Shown here: piece by piece, positions 41,359 through 52,513 of the stretch
Numbering within the stretch: the first letter of the stretch is position 1
How the letters are laid out: every line of letters starts with the position of its first letter
Source of the DNA: Thozetella sp. PMI_491
Lineage: Eukaryota; Ascomycota; Sordariomycetes; Chaetosphaeriales; Chaetosphaeriaceae
NCBI GenBank assembly: GCA_021432635.1
Contig: MU270027.1
Coordinates: forward strand, 434,001 to 498,000
Length of the DNA stretch: 64,000 nucleotides
Direction of reading: 5' to 3'
Made by a program: the position numbers and the translations under genes
Notes under the pieces: generated by a model
Database searches by the model: none
Told to the model about the DNA's origin: nothing
Seen by the model: the letters and a program-made list of their open reading frames with translations, nothing else

Positions 41359-44334
41359 ATGGCTCCCAAGCAGGCGACCTTGGGGTATGTACGCCCTTCG
41401 CAGACCACGTTAGGGTGTGTAGATCGCCCCAGCTACACACCATGCCTCCCTCTCTCCATGGGATTCTCAACCCTGCGTCCATTGACCTATTTAACAATAA
41501 ATTGCTAATTGTGCCCTGCAGAAAGTTTTTCGGCCAGCCCAATGGCTCAAGACCTGCCCCGCAGCAGCAGACTAAGCTGTCGTTCGCGACCAAGTCTGGC
41601 GGCGCCGGGGGCAAGAAGCCAAAAGTAGAGGAGGAGGATTCCGAGAGAGACGAAGATGTGAAGCCCAAGCCAAAGAAGGAGAAGCGCGACAGCCTCGAAG
41701 ATGCCAGCGCGAAAGAGAACTCGGATCCGGAGAAGGGTAGGTGGCGTTGTTTAAAAGAACACGACCCCTATGCTTGGCACTAAACTAATTCGTAAACTGC
41801 TCAGACGCCAAAAAGCGTTCACGCTCCGCTACCGAGCCCAAAGCTGCTGTTGATAAAAAGATTAAGGCCGAAGTTGAAGATGAAGATGAAGACGACCGGC
41901 CGGTTACCAAGAGGGCGCGGAAGGCGCGGAAGGTGATCGAGGAGGACGAGGATGACGAAGCCATGGAGGAGGCCCCGGCGACCGAGGAGACTAGGAAACC
42001 GGCTGCGTCCGACAAGAAGTCCAGTCCAAAGGACTCCAAAAAGGAGATTCCGGTCAAGCAGGAGAAGGAAGACGACGAGGATGCTGCCGAACCCGCGTCG
42101 GAGGCAGAAGAAGATGACGATCTGTCTGAAGAGGAGAAGCCAGAAGTGGCCAAGAAGGCGAGAAAAGCTGTTCAGACTATTCTGACGTCTGCTACAAAGG
42201 ATCCCTATCCGGACTGGAAACTTGGCGAGCCCGTTCCATACGCCGCCCTCTGCACGACATTTTCCTTGGTTGAATTGACCACGAAGCGATTAGAGATCAT
42301 GCGCCACTGCTCTCTCTTTCTCCGCCAAGTCATGAGGCTCACTCCTGAGGACCTACTTCCCACGGTCCTGCTAATGATCAACAAGCTCGCTCCAGATTAT
42401 GCGGGCATCGAGCTCGGTATTGGCGAGTCCCTCATCATGAAGGCTATTGGTGAGACCACCGGCCGCAGCCTAGCCGTCATCAAGCAGGATCAAAAGGAAA
42501 TCGGAGATCTTGGTCTTGTTGCCGTCAAGTCGCGGTCGACCCAGCCCACCATGTTCAAGCCTAAGGCACTGACGGTGCGAGGCGTCCTCAAGGGGCTGAT
42601 GGGCGTCGCGACGGTGACCGGCAACGGAGCCCAGGGTCGCAAGGTGGACGGCATCAAGAAGCTCCTCGCGGCGGCGGATCCCAACGCAAAGGGCAAGGTC
42701 GACATCACCAAGGACAAGGGAGGGCCGAGCGAGACCAAATATCTCGTTCGCTTTCTGGAAGGCAAGCTACGGCTCGGCCTGGCCGAGAGGACAGTGCTTG
42801 TTTCCCTCGCCCAGGCTGCCATCGCCCATGAGGCCGCCCAAAAAAACACAGTTCCCAAGGAAAATGACATAGCTGAGGCTGAGGCAATGCTCAAGACCGT
42901 ATACAGGTTAGCTATAAACACCCAAAATGTCCCCTTTCTGCCCCGTAACTGACTCAGAATAGCGAGCTCCCAAGCTACGATATCATCATCCCTGCGATGG
43001 TAGAGCATGGCATCATGAACTTGCGAGAACACTGCAACCTCCGTCCCGGTGTCCCGCTCAAGCCCATGTTGGCCAAGCCAACCAAGGCCATCACGGAGGT
43101 TTTAGACCGCTTTGAAGGCCAGAATTTCACTTGTGAATATAAATATGACGGCGAGAGAGCTCAGATCCACTACGTTGCTAAGGACAGCAACGCGGAGGAA
43201 CTCAGCCAGGCTGCGCCGGCTGGTGCCGTTCAAGAGACAGGCAACGGTGTAGCCGCCATCTTCTCCCGGAACTCGGAAGATCTCTCGAAGAAGTACCCGG
43301 ACGTGCTCGAGAAGCTCCATACCTGGGTGAAGGATGACACCAAGAGCTTCGTCCTAGACTGCGAGTCGGTCGCCTGGGACGTCGTGGAGAAGAAGGTCCT
43401 GCCGTTCCAGCAGCTCATGACGCGCAAGAGAAAGGATGTCAAGGCCGAAGACGTGAAGGTCAAGGTGTGCGTCTTCGCCTTCGACCTGCTCTACCTGAAC
43501 GGAGAGGCCATCGTGCAGAAGTCTCTGCGCGAGCGGCGGGAGCTTCTTCACCAAGCATTCGTGCCGGTGGAGGGCGAATTCACCTTTGCGACTAGCATGG
43601 ACGGTCAGGAACTCGACGAGATCCAGACTTTCCTCGACGAATCTGTCAAGGCATCATGCGAAGGCCTCATGGTCAAGATGCTGGACGGCTCTGACAGCGG
43701 ATACGAGCCCAGCAAGCGCAGTCGAAACTGGCTCAAGGTGGGTTGTCTCCTCAAAGCCACGCTTCTTGCACGCGTTGCTGACAAAAGTTACATTTAGATC
43801 AAGAAAGACTACCTTGCAGGTATTGGAGACTCTCTCGACCTGGTCGTGCTCGGCGCCTACTACGGCAGAGGCAAGCGAACATCAGTCTACGGTGCCTTTC
43901 TCCTCGCCTGTTATAACCCCTCGACCGACCAGTACGAGACGGTGTGCAATATTGGTACGGGATTTAGTGAGGCGGTACTCGAAGAACTGCACCAGTCGCT
44001 ATCTGAGATCGTCATTGATCGACCTAAGCCCTTCTACGCGCACAGCTCCGGCGGGCAGCACCAGCCCGATGTGTGGTTCGAGCCGCGCTTCGTGTGGGAG
44101 GTCAAGACGGCCGACCTTACTCTCAGCCCCCGCTACAAGGCTGGCATGAAGGAGGGTGTCGACCCCGCCGGGGAGAAAGGAATCAGCCTGCGCTTCCCGC
44201 GCTTCATCAAGATTCGCGACGATAAGAAGCCCGATGAAGCTACAACCAGTCGCCAGGTAGCCGAGATGTACCGCAAACAGGAGAGCGTCACCAAGAACAA
44301 GGGCCCATCAGTGGATGATGACTTTGAGTACTAA
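41359..44334 (+). CDS. CDC9: ATP-dependent DNA ligase I
   Basis: Seals Okazaki fragments and repair nicks using ATP through a lysyl-AMP intermediate. Five exons (41359-41384, 41522-41736, 41805-42906, 42963-43737, 43798-44334) give 884 residues. QATLGKFF at residues 5-12 is a PCNA-interacting PIP box, split by intron 1. Residues 20-200 are a Lys/Glu-rich disordered tail with nuclear-localisation-like clusters. The DNA-binding domain runs through TLTVRGVLKGLMG-type helices. Motif I is KYDGER with catalytic Lys508. Other motifs are IFSRNSED (Ia), DCESVAWD (III), CEGLMVKML (IV) and NWLKIKKDYL (V, made by the last splice). The OB-fold end includes LRFPRFIKIRDDKKPDEAT. It is a typical full-length enzyme, convergent with the neurochondrin-like gene. 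Confidence 0.96.
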
Positions 44335-44650
44335 GCTAGCCAGTAGGCTACTAAAGGCGAATCTCGCTGCGAGTTAGACGAACAATGTACATGATGATGT
44401 ATATGGGGATGACCCCAGGTGATTATGGCTAGGGAGGGGTGGTCGGATGCATGGATGGCTTTCTCGAGCGATGCTTAACGGTTTCCCATGGCTTGTCTTG
44501 TTAAGAGTATGGCATAGCCTGTTTTAACTGAGTCGAATCAAGTCTTGACATGCCCACGTAGCCGTGCATCAGTGCCATGCAGGTCAACGTGGTAGCTGAG
44601 AACAGTGGATGCTCCATCTCGTCAACCTCGCTGCCGGCCTGGTTAAACCC
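44335..44650. other. Intergenic, convergent 3' ends
   Basis: 316 bp between the ligase stop and the neurochondrin-family stop. It holds both 3' UTRs. No gene or repeat seen. Confidence 0.4.
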
Positions 44651-46592
44651 TTATGTGAGCGAGCCTAGGGCTTCCAAAACATCATCTAGGTCTTCCCTTA
44701 GTGGTGCATCCCCGCTTAGCTTTTGCTTTAGCTGACTCGCAACACCTATCACCGCCGCAATGGAATGCATGTACCTCTTCCTGTCCAGAGGGTGCGCGCC
44801 TACCAGCAACGCGACGACGAGCTGCAACGCCGCCACTTGGAATTCTCTCACCCCCCCTGGCTGCTCCGCATCCGGCACGCCCCAAGCCGCGATCCCCGTG
44901 ACGACGTCTAGCCACGCCGGCCGCGGGCCCGGCTGCTCCGCCTCAACAATAGGGAGCAATACGCGGACAATCTCGATCCCCCGCGCCGCAGCTACCTCGT
45001 CGACAGTAGTGGAGCTGCTCTGCAAGATGGAGAGGAGGTCCGACGTCAGCACCGCCCAGCCATCATGCTCAAGCAACGCGGCAACTCCGTCTTCGCTTGT
45101 CGTCGTGCCCTCGAACGCGACAAGGATCGCGCGCCGCATATCGAGCTTTTCTACCGAGGAGCTACGGTACAGCTCAACGAACATGTCAGTCAGGCCGGTA
45201 GCCTCTGCACGAAGGACTTCGTTGTCATCCTCGCGGAGCCAGATCGCCAGTGTCCGTATCGCAGCCAACACCAGGGGGTCTTCTGACACGTTCTCGCTCT
45301 TGGAATCCCAAGCGAGGGTTAGGTGTGAACCTGCCGAGGTGTTGGCGGTGCCGGCTCGTGCGTCCGGGTGCAGGCCCATGGCGCCGGCCACCGAAGCGTC
45401 CCATCGGTCGCGGAGGTACTCGATCGTGACAGACATGGTTTCAGCGATAGCCTTGCGGAGCTTCAGGAGCAGGTCCGGCATCATGACGAACCCGGAGGAT
45501 TCGTCCTCCATAGAGCGCAGTAAAAATCCGACAAAGTTAGATATGACGTCAAAGGCAGATGCCAGTCGCCTAGAGATAGCGGCATAGCTAGGACTATTCA
45601 GTTGCTCCAGAAGAGCAGGGAACGAAGAGCGCAGATCAACGAGGAGGAGGTTGATCAAGAGGTACGAGAACGGCTTGTCGGCTTTGGCGGAGTTACTGGA
45701 GAAGAGGAGCTGCGCAGCAGGGCCGGGATACAGCTCAAGGAGCGCGGCGGAAAGATTTGTGTACGCGGACCTGCTAGCCGCCGTGGGGCGGTTGGTGACG
45801 AGGTTCCGGATGAAGTCGACGACTGGTTCGAGCCAATGGGGTTTGTCGAGCAGGATAGGCGTCTGTAGGCTTCGGAGAAGGCTGGCGATGAACTCGAGGA
45901 GGGTGACGGCGTCAGTTCCTTTGAATGAAGCCACAAGCTTCTCAACTGTCTTATCTATCCTTGACCTCAGCCCCTGCTTGTCTTCGGCCACTACGAGCGC
46001 ATTGAGCCACGCGTAAGAGAGGATATCCAGCACCAGCGGCTCGGAAGGCGCAAGTTCTGTCAACGGCGACAGGTCCTCGATGTGTGCTAGGACCTTTGCG
46101 CCGCTAGGCTGGCTGGCTAGGCTCACGAGGATCTCTAGTACTAGTTTCGCCGTTTCGTTTGAGCTAGTACCTCGACGTCAGCTATCGTGACCGGTTACCG
46201 CGGCGTGGTTGAGCTCACCTCTGGACAAGACAAGCGACTAGACGAGGTATTCTCCCGGCCAGCTTCTCGTCCCTCTTCTCAGGAGGAATCAGGGCTGTAA
46301 ACGTGTGTATAACAGAGACTGCCAAGTCAAGCATATCCTTGGCATGCTTCTGGGAGCCCACGCCTTGGCTGGTCCGTAACAGCCGGTCGAGGAATTTCGG
46401 GGGCACGCTCTCCCACAAGGCAAAAATGGCGGCCTCATCAGTTCTCAGCGCCTGCGCGTTGTCCAACACAGACTTCAAAAGCGCTAGACCGACAAACCGC
46501 GAAGTGTCGTCTTTGGTTTTCAATAGAGTCTGGACCTTCTGGACCGAGCTCGAAAGCTCGTCGAGAGGCTGCGACTCATCTACTTCGCTCAT
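44651..46592 (-). CDS. Neurochondrin-family (DUF1941) helical-repeat protein
   Basis: Two exons (46592-46219 and 46163-44651) joined over a 55-bp GTGAGC...ACTAG intron give 628 residues. The N-terminus DDTSRFVGLALLKSVLDNAQ and HAKDMLDLAVSVIHTFTALI match the start of the neurochondrin fold, an all-helical armadillo-like repeat. Later segments such as LLLEL/LVVALLVG and WLREDDNEVLRAEATGLTDM continue it. Animal neurochondrin acts in neurons, but fungi have a conserved homologue of unclear role, so no pathway is assigned. An in-frame ATG six codons upstream (46610) is possible; I prefer MSEVDESQPLDEL because it resembles fungal relatives. Divergent from the CLC gene across 790 bp. Confidence 0.82.
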
Positions 46593-47381
46593 TGCAAGGG
46601 GAAGAAACAAAATTTGTCACCACTGTCGATGATTATCACATCAGCGTGGTATTGCCGAGCTCGGGGCAGGAGACCTTCTGACCTAGCTAGGCCTGATAAG
46701 GGGGGTTTCCCATTCTCAAGTGTTGGTTGATGTGTTGGTAGAAATGAGTGTTGTTATACGAAATGCACATTTAGGGATGGGTTAAAGAATAATTGAAATA
46801 AACTAGGTAGGTAGTGCCTACCGGTAGACGTGAGCAACAGAGGTACTTTTGCTCCCCCCCAAACTTGCTTATTTGGGCCACCGACCTCTAAAGACCGTTA
46901 CTATTTGGGTGGAATTTCTTTTGCTAATCTTATTTTATTTTATAATTTTTACACGATTCTAAGTACCTGGGTAGTTATGTTATATCCCTTGAGAACCGGT
47001 GGTCCTTGTTCTTGCAGGTGGGTTCAAGTTAAATAGGGTAGCCGCCATCCAAGCGCCGCTCCCTGAGACGTGACGTCGGACCCAGCGGGGCCAAATTCCA
47101 TCCAATGCTTCGACCGCTTTCATGCAAGGCGATAAGCGATAAGCCTGCACCCATGCGCGAGCGTCCTGCGCCACTCCACGACAACGACACCAGCAAGCTT
47201 CCCCAGCCCATGACGGCTGGCTCTTGGCAATCCATCAAACCCATTCGTGCTCCTTTCCGGCATCCCCAGACGTCAAAGGAGATAACAGCGCATGAAACGC
47301 CGATAGCAGCTGTCCTGAGGGCCAGATGATGGCAGCTTGGAGGCTGGGGAAACTGACGACGATACGGCGCCTTCTATCGCA
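46593..47381. promoter_or_regulatory. Divergent promoter region, neurochondrin-like / CLC
   Basis: 790 bp between divergent starts. It includes an AT-rich patch at about 46905-46980, unusual for this window. At 47131-47143 two GATAAG cores lie in tandem (GATAAGCGATAAG), candidate GATA-factor sites about 240 bp before the CLC start. No extra gene seen. Confidence 0.45.
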
Positions 47382-50178
47382 ATGAATAACAACGGTTCCT
47401 CTTCTAGCTCCGAGGGCTCCAACGGCCCGCGCAACCGGGCGCCGCGCGACTACGACGATGACGAACTGGATTTATTTGTCGGCGAGCACCGCGACGATGG
47501 CGACATCCTCGGCGACGACCCCCTCAGCGAAAATCTGACCGAACCGCTGTCCTTCAAGCGCAAGCAGAAGCGGTCCATGTTCTCCCAGCCCGCCCGCCTC
47601 CTGACGGCCTTCACGGGCGCCAATCCCGTTCCTTCTTCTCGGAGATCGCCGCAGCCGGTGACGACGGGCATAGGCATGCGGCCTGAGGGCAGCGGTTCGA
47701 GCATCCTGAACTCCGCGACCAAGGATGGAGTGCCACTCGACTGGTACGTCGAGGGTCCGGGGCGTAGAGTTGGGTATGAAAACCTGACCGCGATTGATTG
47801 GATATTTGAGTATACCAAGGAGAGGCAGAGGTTACGCGTTCTGTACTCGAGCGCGACGGGCCTGCTGGGCTACGCGCAACAGTTTCTGGACGCCAGCCAG
47901 GTCTGGGTAGTCTTGGTGCTGACCGGCTTGGCGGTTGGCTCGGTCGCGGCGGGCATCGATGTTGCGACCGACTGGCTGGGGGACCTGAAATACGGATATT
48001 GTTCGACTACGGACGGCGGTGCCTTCTATCTCAACAAGGGATTCTGCTGCTTCGGCTACGATGACCACTCCAGCTGCCAGGGGTGGACTCGATGGAGCGC
48101 GGCGCTGGGCATCTCGGGGGCTGGGTACTGGTATATAGAGTACTTCTTCTTCCTACTCCTAGCGGTATGTTGGCTCCCCGCCCTGGGCCAGGCTTCTCGC
48201 TAACCTCCTCCCAGGTCACTTTCGCTCTCTGCGCCAGCATCTTGGTCCACGAGTACGCGCTCTATGCCAAGCACAGCGGTATCCCAGAGATCAAGACCGT
48301 GTTGGGCGGCTTCGTCATTAGACACCTATTGGGGGGCTGGACTCTGATCACCAAGTCACTAGGACTAGTAAGTTTGTGGGGAAAGTTGCTCGCCTAGACG
48401 TCGTGACTGACACAAGACAGGTCTTGGCTGTTAGCTCGGGCATGTGGCTAGGAAAGGAAGGCCCTTTGGTGCACGTAGCCTGCTGCTGTGCGAGTTTGTT
48501 TATCAAACTGTTCCCTAGTATCAACAACAACGAAGGTAGGCTCGTATCTAGGGAAGCATAGGAGACTCATCTCTAACATGTTGCAGCACGGAAGCGAGAG
48601 GTGCTCTCAGCTGCTGCCGCCTCGGGCATCTCAGTCGCGTTCGGCTCCCCCATCGGCGGAGTGCTGTTCAGTCTAGAGCAGCTATCTTACTACTTCCCGG
48701 ACAAGACTATGTGGCAGAGCTTCGTGTGTGCCATGACCGCTGCCGTCATGCTCCAGGCGTTTGACCCCTTTCGATCGGGCAAGCTCGTGCTGTACCAAGT
48801 CAAGTATAGCACTGGCTGGCACGCCTTCGAGCTTGTTCCATTTGCCCTCCTCGGCATACTGGGAGGAGTCTACGGCGGACTGTTCATCAAGGCGAACATG
48901 CAAGTGGCCCGGTGGAAGAAAGCCGCGAGGTGGCTCCCCGGGCCCATAGCCCAAGTGGCTGCCGTCGCGCTGCTCACTGCGCTCATCAACTATCCTAACC
49001 ACTACATGCGGGCCCAATCGTCAGAGCTGGTATCCAACCTCTTTACCGAGTGCACCGGTACCTTCGATGACCAGTTTGGCCTCTGTAAGACAGGTTCCGC
49101 CACCGTATACACCATCATTCTCTTGCTCTTCGCTGCCGTTCTCGGATTTCTCCTAGCCACCATCACTTTCGGCCTGCAGATCCCCGCAGGCATTATCCTG
49201 CCATCCATGGCCATCGGGGCGCTCATGGGCCGCGCCGTCGGCATCGTCATGGAGATTTGGCAGCGTAACCACTCGGGCTTCATCGCGTTTCAGCGATGCG
49301 AGCCCGACATACCCTGTGTCACCCCGGGCACCTATGCCATCATCGGCGCTGCTGCGGCGCTCGCTGGTGTCACGCGCATGACTGTTTCGATCGTGGTCAT
49401 CACCTTCGAGCTCACTGGTGCGCTCACCTACGTGCTTCCCATCATGGTCGCCGTGATGCTGAGCAAATGGGTTGGTGACGCCTTCTCCCGCCGCGGCATC
49501 TACGAATCGTGGATCCACTTCAACGAGTACCCTTTCCTCGACAACAGCGAGGAGATGATTGTCCCGGATATTCCGGCATCGCAGATCATGACGCGAGTAG
49601 AGGACCTGGTCGTGCTAACAGCCACCGGGCATACGATTGCCAGCTTGGAGGCCATCCTCGCGCAGCATCCTTATCGCGGCTTCCCGGTAGTGTCGGACCC
49701 GCGCGACGCCATCTTGCTGGGTTACATAAACCGCGCGGAGCTTGCATACAACCTCGACATGGCGCAGTCCCCCCCCCGCTCACTGCCTTCCGAGACGGAA
49801 GCCTTTTTCAGCCATCAGCCCCTCGCGGACCCGCGAACGACGCTCGACCTTCGGCCGTGGATGGACCAAACCCCCCTAACGCTATCCAGCCGCAGCAATT
49901 TGCACCTCGCGGTCAGCTACCTCCAGAAACTGGGTCTGCGGTACGTCCTGTTCAGTGACCGGGGCGTGCTCCAAGGTCTGTTGACCAAGAAGGACGTGTG
50001 GTACGTGCTCAATGGGGCCGAGGAGACGAGACGGACGAGCGGCGGTGGGCGCGATATGGGCGTTGAGACTGGCATTATGAGAGAGGATGGTGAAGGCGAA
50101 GAGCGAGGGCTGCTCAACGAAGGCCTGACCGACGCCCCGACTAGCCCAGGCATGCACGGCGAAGGTCCGTTGTTGTGA
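47382..50178 (+). CDS. CLC-family chloride channel/transporter with two CBS domains
   Basis: Four exons (47382-48164, 48215-48367, 48421-48535, 48587-50178) give 880 residues. Residues 1-130 are a polar cytosolic tail. Membrane helices follow, with HSGIPEIK (281-288) in place of the usual GSGIP anion loop. GKEGPLVHV has gating Glu325, and [19 protein letters not shown] holds the helix H region. [20 protein letters not shown] is the GxFxP-type helix N region. CBS1 runs around [20 protein letters not shown] and CBS2 around [20 protein letters not shown]. Position 382, 57 residues after the gating Glu, is Gln; CLC-5-type exchangers have the proton Glu at this spacing. A Golgi, endosome or vacuole membrane location is inferred from the CLC-3/5-like family. 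The ATG at 47382 is the only in-frame ATG near the open frame's start. Confidence 0.93.
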
Positions 50179-50685
50179 CGCAGCTGAGGCTCCGAGCGCG
50201 CCACGCGCCTGTACGACTATACAGAGGCTTGGAATGCAATATATTTATGCAACTGCTCAGCGGCCTCGTCCTATGACTCCTAGTGTGAGGTGACACAGTT
50301 GCCATCATGAATGTGCCCTCCTTTGCAGCAATATTTTACAGTGGAAAAATCAAATAAAGGGCATGGCCGAGAAGGGTTCGTTAATTGCTTATCGCGAGTT
50401 CATCAGCCGAGATATCCATCTGCCTATAATCAGGGTGGTCGGCGTGGCCATCCCGTTGAAACAGCCGTGCCCGGACATCGTTGATAGAGGGTTGACTCAA
50501 ATTCAAAACAGTATTTTGTGGCCCCTGAAAATCGCACGGTGACTCACCGAGCTCACGCCCAATTGCCCCGCCTACCTTTTATCTCGTCTGCCCCGCCACG
50601 TGTGTTTTCCCCTCCAAGCGACACCGAAAAACAGCAGAGACCACTCGAGCATTTGTGATTGACTGTTGACAGGCACCAATTCGCC
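50179..50685. other. Intergenic, CLC 3' side and AsnRS promoter
   Basis: 507 bp between same-strand genes. It includes 3' UTR-like AT-rich sequence near 50330-50400, then a GC-richer promoter. No gene or repeat seen. Confidence 0.4.
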
Positions 50686-52513
50686 ATGGCGTCCACCCAG
50701 GAACTCCCAGATCGCACCAAGAGCGACGAGAAAGTCTACATCGACCTCACCGCCGGCAAAGACGACGAGACTGCCGACGGCTCGCAGGCGAAGCCATACC
50801 AGTCACTCTACCACGCCCTCATTCAGTTCCTCGATAAGCCGGCCCCGACCTACCTAGTCCTCACCCCGCCGAAGGAGGGTTCATCCGATGGCCCGACGTG
50901 GGAGGAGGCGGCCAAGAGTGCTTTGAAGAAGGCCCAGGGCCGGGTGGATGGCTACAAGAAGAAGCTCGCCAAGGGCGCCCAGGCGACCCAGAAGGAGGAG
51001 CAGGAACGCCTCGCTGGACTCAAGAGGCTTGAGGAGGCCAAGAACGTCGTTATCACGATGGATGAGTCGCTCCCGGCGCCCGTCCGGATCAAGTTGAACA
51101 ACAAGTCTATCGAGCTCGGCGACGATACCAAGAAGGGCACAAGAGTCAAAGTCTTCGGCCGTATCCACCGGCTGCGCTCCCAGAAGCATGCCATGTTCCT
51201 GACCCTCAAGGACGGCTACGGGTTTCTGCAGTGCGTCTTGACGGGAGACCTCATTAAGACCTACGATGCCCTGTCGTTCGCCCAAGAGACCTCTCTGGTG
51301 CTCTATGGCGAGCTGAAGAAGGTGCCGCCCGGTGCCTCGGCCCCTGACAACCGGGAGCTCCAAGTCGACTATTTCAAGGTCCTAGGCACCGCTCCCTCGG
51401 ATGCCGATGCCTTCACCAACAAGGTCTCCAAGGACCAGAACGCATGGGACACGCAGCTGCTCGACAACCGGCACTTGGTGCTCCGCGGAGAGAACGCCCA
51501 GGCCGTCATGAAACTCCGCGAGTTCGTCGAGCTCGCATTCATCGACACGTACCGGGAGATGGACCTCCATAAGGTGTCACCGCCTGCGCTGGTCCAGACC
51601 CAGGTCGAGGGTGGCGCGACGCTGTTTAAGTACGATTACTATGGCGAGGAGGCGTACCTGACCCAGTCCTCACAGCTGTATCTCGAGACGGCGATGCAGA
51701 CCATGGGCGACGTCTACTGTATCGAGAAGTCGTTCCGGGCCGAGAAGAGCTTGACGCGCCGCCACCTGTCCGAGTATACGCATGTCGAGGCCGAGCTGGA
51801 CTTTATCGAGTTTGACGACCTGCTCTCGCACCTTGAGGAGGTCATTTCGCGCGTCGTGGACCGAGTTCTAGCCGACGAGCAGGCCGCGGGCTACGTCAAG
51901 CTGCTCAACCCGGACTTCCAGAAGCCGTCCCGGCCGTTCATGCGCATGAAGTACGCAGACGCGATCGACTGGCTCAACAAACAGGACCCGCCCATCCTCA
52001 ACGAAGAGGGCAACCCGCACGTGTTCGGCGACGACATCGCCGAGGCTGCCGAGCGGAGGATGACCGACATCATCAACCGGCCCATCTTCCTTACGCACTT
52101 CCCTGTCGAGATCAAGGCCTTCTACATGAAGAAGGACCCGAACGACCTTCGCGTCACCGAGAGTGTCGATGTTTTGATGCCTGGCGTGGGCGAGATTGTC
52201 GGTGGCTCCATGAGGATGGAGGACTACGACGAGCTCCTCGAGGCGTACAGGAAGAATGACATCTCCCCGGAGCCGTACTACTGGTACACGGACCAGCGCA
52301 AGTAAGTCACGCGAACCCTCCCCCTCCCCCCTCTTCCCGGAGATTATACATCGAATCATAAACTAATAGCTGGCTCCTCCGCATAGGTACGGAAGCTCCC
52401 CGCACGGCGGATACGGCCTGGGTCTGGAGCGGTTCCTCGCCTGGCTGGCCAACCAGCACACGGTGCGGACGTGCTGCTTGTACCCGCGCTTCATGGGACG
52501 CTGCAAGCCGTAA
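50686..52513 (+). CDS. DED81: Cytosolic asparaginyl-tRNA synthetase
   Basis: Class IIb aminoacyl-tRNA synthetase charging tRNA-Asn in the cytosol. Two exons (50686-52301 and 52387-52513) give 580 residues. An N-terminal extension of about 130 residues, including a Lys-rich helix ([20 protein letters not shown]), is typical of eukaryotic AsnRS. The OB-fold anticodon-binding domain begins [20 protein letters not shown]. Catalytic motifs are motif 2 [20 protein letters not shown] and motif 3 [14 protein letters not shown], the latter supplied by exon 2. [10 protein letters not shown] and [13 protein letters not shown] match AsnRS rather than AspRS. The donor GTAAGT overlaps a TAA, so ignoring the intron would delete motif 3. 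A start upstream at 50659 lacks an ATG. Confidence 0.96.
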
